From positions 1-9,176 of the forward strand of contig JAUXCK010000081.1 of NCBI GenBank assembly GCA_030618925.1: 9,176 nt of DNA. The letters run 5' to 3'. The translations under genes and the position numbers were made by a program. Below the pieces are notes generated by a model. The model was given only the letters and a program-made list of their open reading frames with translations. It was not told the origin of the DNA and made no database searches. Source of the DNA: Desulfobacteraceae bacterium (GTDB lineage Bacteria > Desulfobacterota > Desulfobacteria > Desulfobacterales > SURF-7). Of the stretch, positions 6,671 through 9,176 are shown in pieces (positions within the stretch are counted from its first letter, which is position 1; each line of letters starts with the position of its first letter).

Positions 6671-7738
6671 ATGACGACGTTTCAGGCAAACGGCCTTCCT
6701 GCATTGATTGGAAGCCTTCCTGTATCAAATCATAATGAAGCAACCCGGCTGGTACTGGATTATACCCCTGAAATCCCTTTATGGATCCAGTTGCCGGCGC
6801 GTAAAGAAGAAGGCATGATGACCCAGTTCCTGCCGGGTCTGCCCGGGCTTACCGCCGGGAAGAACAAATTTTTCATCAATACCGAAAATGACTCATTTGA
6901 AACCGATCTGCTTGAATTTTATGAAGAATACATTGCCGTTACCGAAAATGAAACAGCGCTCTCAGATTCCAGATTTGTACTTTCAATAGAAACCGCAGCC
7001 GGTTTTTTTGAATTCATGAAACAGCTTGATGGTTACGCTCCCTTGTTGGCGGCTGTCAAAGGCCAAATTACAGGTCCGATAACGCTTGCCACCGGCACCT
7101 TCGATCAAAACGACAAGGCCGTGTTTTATGATGAACGGTGTCGAGACGCCATCGTTAAACTTTTGGCCCTCAAAGCCAGATGGCAGGTCAGGCAGCTGTC
7201 AACATATGATCACCCTGTCATCATTTTTTTTGACGAGCCCGCCCTGGCCGGATTCGGGTCATCTGCTTTTATCAGTATCTCCCGGGAGGACATCACTGCC
7301 TGCTTAAACGAAGTCATAGAATCAGTCCATGACGAAGGCGGCCTTGCGGGAATACATGTCTGCGCGAACACCGAATGGTCCCTTATCCTGAACTCAACTG
7401 CGGATATTGTCAGCTTTGATGCCTATTCCTATTTTGACCGGTTCATTCTCTATTCGGATGAGATTAAATCATTTCTGACAGCAGGCGGCATTCTTGCCTG
7501 GGGAATTGTACCCACATTGAACAGCGAAGCGTTAGAAAAAGAAACATGTGACTCCCTCGTGGCATTATGGAAAAAGCAGGCCGGGCAGATTGAAGCGCTT
7601 GGGATTGAAAGGTCACTTTTAATTGCACAATCATTAATTACGCCCAGCTGCGGAGCAGGGTCCCTGAGTCAGTCCCTGGCTGTCCGGGCACTTGAGTTAA
7701 CACGCGATGTGTCTATAAAAATAAGAAAAAACAAATAA
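6671..7738 (+). CDS. MetE C-terminal-domain-like zinc methyltransferase (UROD/MetE-like fold)
   Basis: A 355-residue protein resembling only the catalytic C-terminal half of cobalamin-independent methionine synthase. Motifs in order: GQITGPITLA (131-140; MetE has a related TGPVT), FFDEPAL (186-192; MetE IDEPAL), GIHVCANTEW (228-237) and ITPSCGAGS (323-331). His229, Cys231 and Cys327 correspond to three of the MetE zinc ligands. The fourth, a Glu in MetE, may be replaced by Asp250 in VSFDAYS. It could therefore bind zinc and activate a thiol for methyl transfer. The folate- and homocysteine-binding N-terminal half is absent, as in short core-MetE proteins that take methyl groups from a corrinoid protein, so a corrinoid donor is plausible but unproven. 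AAGGAG lies 10 nt before the ATG. It is the first gene of a probable operon with the MoxR-type ATPase gene 19 nt downstream. Substrate unknown. Confidence 0.82.
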   Translation: MTTFQANGLPALIGSLPVSNHNEATRLVLDYTPEIPLWIQLPARKEEGMMTQFLPGLPGLTAGKNKFFINTENDSFETDLLEFYEEYIAVTENETALSDSRFVLSIETAAGFFEFMKQLDGYAPLLAAVKGQITGPITLATGTFDQNDKAVFYDERCRDAIVKLLALKARWQVRQLSTYDHPVIIFFDEPALAGFGSSAFISISREDITACLNEVIESVHDEGGLAGIHVCANTEWSLILNSTADIVSFDAYSYFDRFILYSDEIKSFLTAGGILAWGIVPTLNSEALEKETCDSLVALWKKQAGQIEALGIERSLLIAQSLITPSCGAGSLSQSLAVRALELTRDVSIKIRKNK

Positions 7739-7757
7739 ATTCACAGGAGGTTTTTTT

Positions 7758-8612
7758 ATGTTGCAAAAAAAGAAAGACAAGGGGTTTACGGGCGCGACAC
7801 AATACATTCTGGATGATGAATTGGCCAAAATTGTCAACATCTCCATGGCGCTTGAAATGCCGCTTCTACTCAAAGGAGAACCTGGAACAGGCAAAACCAT
7901 GCTGGCCCACGCCATTGCAGGAAGTTTAAATATGCCCCTGATTGTCCTGAACGTCAAATCAAGCATGAAGCTCGTGGATGCGCTTTACCAGTACGATACC
8001 CTGACCCGGCTTAATGACAGCCGGTTTGGTGATTCAAATCGCAATGTCAGCAATATTGAAGATTATTTGAAAATGGGAAAAATCGGACAGGCGTTTACGG
8101 CTGATGTTAGAAATGTTCTCCTGATTGATGAAATAGACAAGGCAGATACTGATTTCCAGGACGATATGCTGGATGTGCTGGATCAAATGCAGTTCGATAT
8201 CATTGAAACCGATAAAACAATCTCCACCAAACACCGCCCGGTGATTGTGATTACATCAAATGCCAAAAAGGATCTGTCGGATCCGTTTTTAGGCAGATGC
8301 AATTTTCACCATATTGCATTTCCTGATCCAAAAATGATGCGTAAAATCATTGACGTTCATTTCCCGGATGTTGATGATGCGCTGGCTGACAATGCCATAT
8401 CCGCTTTTTATAAAATGCGGAAGATCGAGGCGATCGAAAAACGACCGGCCACCCGGGAACTCATCAACTGGGTTCGAGCACTTCAGGCAGACACGGACTT
8501 TAAACCCAAAAAGCTGCCAAAAGGCGATGTGCCGTTTTTAGGCATTCTGTTCAAAAAAAGCCATGACTATGCCAGAGCTCAGGTGACACTGAACCGAAAC
8601 AGCAATTACTAA
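7758..8612 (+). CDS. MoxR-family AAA+ ATPase
   Basis: A 284-residue AAA+ protein of the MoxR type, ring ATPases that remodel or help insert cofactors into partner proteins, usually with a vWA partner. Visible: Walker A GEPGTGKT (40-47), Walker B VLLIDEIDKA (120-129), sensor 1 ITSN (165-168), the arginine-finger region DPFLGRCNFHHIAFPD (Arg180), and sensor 2 near RPATRELINW (229-238). Many relatives read FLRRC at the finger, whereas here one Arg is Gly. There is no membrane segment. AGGAGG lies 8 nt before the ATG. It is 19 nt behind the MetE-like gene and is followed by a CoxE-like vWA gene, the usual partner order. It looks closest to the ATPases paired with CoxE-type vWA proteins. The substrate is inferred only from neighbours. 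Confidence 0.92.
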   Translation: MLQKKKDKGFTGATQYILDDELAKIVNISMALEMPLLLKGEPGTGKTMLAHAIAGSLNMPLIVLNVKSSMKLVDALYQYDTLTRLNDSRFGDSNRNVSNIEDYLKMGKIGQAFTADVRNVLLIDEIDKADTDFQDDMLDVLDQMQFDIIETDKTISTKHRPVIVITSNAKKDLSDPFLGRCNFHHIAFPDPKMMRKIIDVHFPDVDDALADNAISAFYKMRKIEAIEKRPATRELINWVRALQADTDFKPKKLPKGDVPFLGILFKKSHDYARAQVTLNRNSNY

Positions 8613-8663
8613 GGCCCTTTTCCCGGGCAAAAGGATCCCACAGCATGCCCGCACCTGTTTGAT

Positions 8664-8738
8664 GTCATCCCGGCCGGGACCGGGCTCTGAAAAAAGCCGT
8701 TCCCGCTTGTCCCGGGTACGGGACATTGAGGGAATGAC
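8664..8738. repeat. 75-bp palindromic GTCAT...ATGAC element (MITE/REP-like)
   Basis: GTCATCCCG (8664-8672) and GGGAATGAC (8730-8738) form inverted ends with mismatches. Inside are two further hairpins: CGGGA...GGCT with AGCC...TCCCG (8675-8705), and TGTCCCG/CGGGACA (8708-8714 and 8719-8725) with a 4-base loop. Nested stems and GTCAT/ATGAC ends are typical of small non-autonomous intergenic repeats. It sits between the MoxR gene and the vWA gene. Copy number in the genome is unknown. Confidence 0.55.
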
Positions 8739-8759
8739 GATAATTGAGGTTAAACGATC

Positions 8760-9176
8760 ATGTTTATCAATTTTTTTTATAAAATGAAGGATGTCGGGAT
8801 ACCGGTGAGCCCCACTTCCTTTTTAACCCTCCACAAGGCGCTGAAAACCGGACTCATTTCATCCCTGGAGGATTTTTATACAGCATCCCGGTCAATCCTG
8901 GTTAAGAGCGAACGATATTTTGATATTTTTGACCAGGTCTTTGCTCATCATTTTGAAGGGGCCGAGATGCCGGATATCGAAGAATTCATCATAGATGAGA
9001 TGGTAAAGGCCATGCTTGAAGAGTGGCTGAAAGACCCTGAGGAAATTTCAAAGGCCCTGGGGTTGGATGAATCTGAACTCAAGAAGCTTACGCCTGAAGA
9101 ACTGATTGAATATTTCAAGGAGCGGCTCAAGGAGCAGACCGAACGTCACGAGGGGGGGAACAAGTGGATCGGCACG
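8760..9176 (+). CDS. CoxE-like von Willebrand factor A domain protein, N-terminal part (runs off the window)
   Basis: An open frame of 139 codons runs from the ATG at 8760 to the last base without a stop. The N-terminal region (residues 1-130) is helical and acidic, with FFYKMKDVGIPVSPTSFLTL near the start. The final visible residues GGNKWIGT match the Gly-rich segment that precedes the vWA domain in CoxE-like partners of MoxR ATPases. The metal-dependent adhesion site (DxSxS) would lie downstream, outside the window. GAGG lies 10 nt before the ATG. It is separated from the MoxR gene by 147 nt, most of which is a palindromic repeat, so it may be transcribed through from upstream or have its own promoter. 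In the family these proteins work with the AAA+ ring as an adaptor. The client here is unknown. Confidence 0.85.
   Translation, partial: MFINFFYKMKDVGIPVSPTSFLTLHKALKTGLISSLEDFYTASRSILVKSERYFDIFDQVFAHHFEGAEMPDIEEFIIDEMVKAMLEEWLKDPEEISKALGLDESELKKLTPEELIEYFKERLKEQTERHEGGNKWIGT

Noticed and set aside
6478..6735. Plus-strand frame of 85 codons upstream of and into the MetE-like gene
   Set aside because: It crosses the tatA promoter, has no ribosome site or recognisable domain, and overlaps the start of the well-supported MetE-like gene in another frame.
8538..8726. Minus-strand frame of 62 codons between MoxR and vWA genes
   Set aside because: It is a translation of the palindromic repeat plus the antisense of the MoxR 3' end, with no protein features.

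Overview
The window looks like a chromosomal stretch from a Gram-negative, probably sulfate-reducing deltaproteobacterium (Desulfobacterota; a Desulfobacteraceae-like organism is my best guess). This is inferred from the moderate GC content, the look of the TatA, THUMP-methyltransferase and SSB proteins, and the MoxR/CoxE-type pair beside a MetE-like protein. No rRNA, tRNA, CRISPR array or complete insertion sequence was seen.

Layout. At the left edge (3-188, +) is the C-terminal end of a probable REP-associated tyrosine transposase (RAYT, IS200-like Y1 family), followed by a GC-rich hairpin (206-237) that may be its REP-type partner. Then comes a minus-strand gene for a membrane protein with two zinc ribbons and a DUF4352-like C-terminus (245-1750), and a minus-strand THUMP-domain RNA methyltransferase (1917-3131). 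Divergent from that is ssb (3428-3889, +), the single-stranded DNA-binding protein. Its leader holds a 9-bp dyad, and a strong hairpin follows it. A convergent, soluble PAS-hybrid histidine kinase with two receivers, one of them degenerate, occupies 3986-6046 (-). Upstream of it, also on the minus strand, is a 58-residue tatA gene (6273-6449) with a near-consensus sigma-70 promoter and two hairpins at its 3' side.

The right third is a plus-strand cluster: a MetE C-terminal-domain-like zinc methyltransferase (6671-7738), a MoxR-type AAA+ ATPase (7758-8612), and the start of a CoxE-like vWA protein (8760 to the window end). The first two are 19 nt apart. The last two are separated by 147 nt holding a 75-bp palindromic GTCAT...ATGAC element that looks like a MITE or REP repeat.

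How the genes may work together. The AAA+/vWA pair resembles known metal-cofactor or chaperone pairs (CoxD/CoxE, RavA/ViaA, and more distantly the chelatase AAA+/vWA subunits). Its tandem arrangement behind a single-domain MetE-like protein suggests, as a hypothesis only, a maturation or remodelling system for a zinc or corrinoid methyltransferase. The remaining genes look like independent housekeeping or signalling units. The best candidates for something undescribed are the MetE-like/MoxR/CoxE cluster and the zinc-ribbon/DUF4352 membrane protein.
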